From contig JAEXPB010000418.1 in assembly GCA_023438965.1 (NCBI GenBank), forward strand, positions 1 through 5,304: DNA of 5,304 nucleotides. Reading direction: 5' to 3'. A program made the position numbers and the translations under genes. The stretch is from Bacillota bacterium. Its GTDB lineage: Bacteria; Bacillota; Clostridia; Saccharofermentanales; UBA5734. The notes beneath the pieces were generated by a model that was given only the letters and a program-made list of their open reading frames with translations, was not told the DNA's origin and searched no databases. Every line of letters begins with the position of its first letter. Position 1 is the first letter of the stretch. Shown in pieces: positions 5,078 to 5,304 of the stretch.

Positions 5078-5304
5078 ATGTTTACCTTAACCGTCCATGA
5101 TTCCTGGTTCACCGGCGAGATTTACGACCGGTTCGAAATGGCTCGCCAACAGGGTTTCCAAGCCATGGAAGTCCTGAATTGGAGCGGACTCGACCTGCCG
5201 CGCCTCCGGGCGGCGAGCGATCGCGCCGGCGTCGCCGTCTCCGCTATCCTGACCCAATCCCGGGATCCGGGCCGGCAGGCGATGCTCAACAACACGCACG
5301 GCAT
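5078..5304 (+). CDS. Sugar phosphate isomerase/epimerase-like TIM-barrel protein (partial, runs off right edge)
   Basis: Only the first 75 codons are in the window. The visible part matches the N-terminus of the xylose isomerase-like TIM-barrel family that includes hydroxypyruvate isomerase, inosose dehydratase and tagatose/psicose epimerases. A first strand (MFTLTVHDSW) is followed by the helix EIYDRFEMARQQGFQAMEVL (14-33) with E31 at the end of the second strand. Next come a helix with LPRLRAASDRAGV (40-52) and a strand VSAILTQ (54-60), then RDPGRQAMLNN (62-72), which resembles the segment after the third strand in hydroxypyruvate isomerase-like members. Metal ligands, which would separate the subfamilies, lie beyond the edge. 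It starts 27 bases after the oxidoreductase stop on the same strand, so the two probably act in one pathway, converting between keto- and aldo- or epimeric forms of a substrate. Confidence 0.82.
   Translation, partial: MFTLTVHDSWFTGEIYDRFEMARQQGFQAMEVLNWSGLDLPRLRAASDRAGVAVSAILTQSRDPGRQAMLNNTHG

Noticed and set aside
1..5304. tRNA, rRNA, CRISPR array or riboswitch
   Set aside because: No cloverleaf, repeat-spacer pattern or known aptamer core was recognised. Both spacers are under 250 bases and mostly A/T.

Overview
The window shows a GC-rich bacterial chromosome with an AT-rich island in the middle. Hand-counted 60-base blocks run at about 68% GC inside the first gene and inside the oxidoreductase gene. 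They fall to about 13-28% around 2281-2520 and climb back to nearly 60% by 3660-3780. Strong GGAGG-type ribosome binding sites, and a class A penicillin-binding protein of the type common in Gram-positive bacteria, suggest a GC-rich member of the Bacillota (Clostridia-like). That is an inference; no marker gene in the window fixes the taxon.

Region 1 (1-2227) holds almost all of a bifunctional class A penicillin-binding protein, which polymerises and cross-links peptidoglycan at the outer face of the membrane. Its frame is open to the left edge, so its true start probably lies outside the window.

Region 2 (2228-3824) is the AT-rich island. A 233-base spacer holds a perfect 13-bp inverted repeat and a good sigma-70-type promoter behind a 30-base run of pure A/T. 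The promoter drives two closely spaced genes with strong ribosome binding sites. The first encodes a small secreted papain-fold (clan CA) cysteine peptidase without a sizeable propeptide. The second encodes a secreted protein of unknown function. The layout resembles secreted protease/inhibitor or protease/chaperone pairs such as staphopain-staphostatin, but no homology to a known inhibitor is visible. This pair is the most likely place for something undescribed.

Region 3 (3825-4066) is a 242-base spacer. It holds overlapping stem-loops at the end of the second gene, a doubtful 44-codon open frame with a hydrophobic core, and a perfect Shine-Dalgarno sequence with no start codon at the usual distance.

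Region 4 (4067-5304) is again GC-rich. It encodes an NAD(P)-dependent Gfo/Idh/MocA-family oxidoreductase followed 27 bases later by the start of a TIM-barrel sugar isomerase/epimerase that runs off the right edge. The two are probably co-transcribed in a sugar, sugar-acid or inositol-type catabolic operon. No link between this operon and the protease island is evident.
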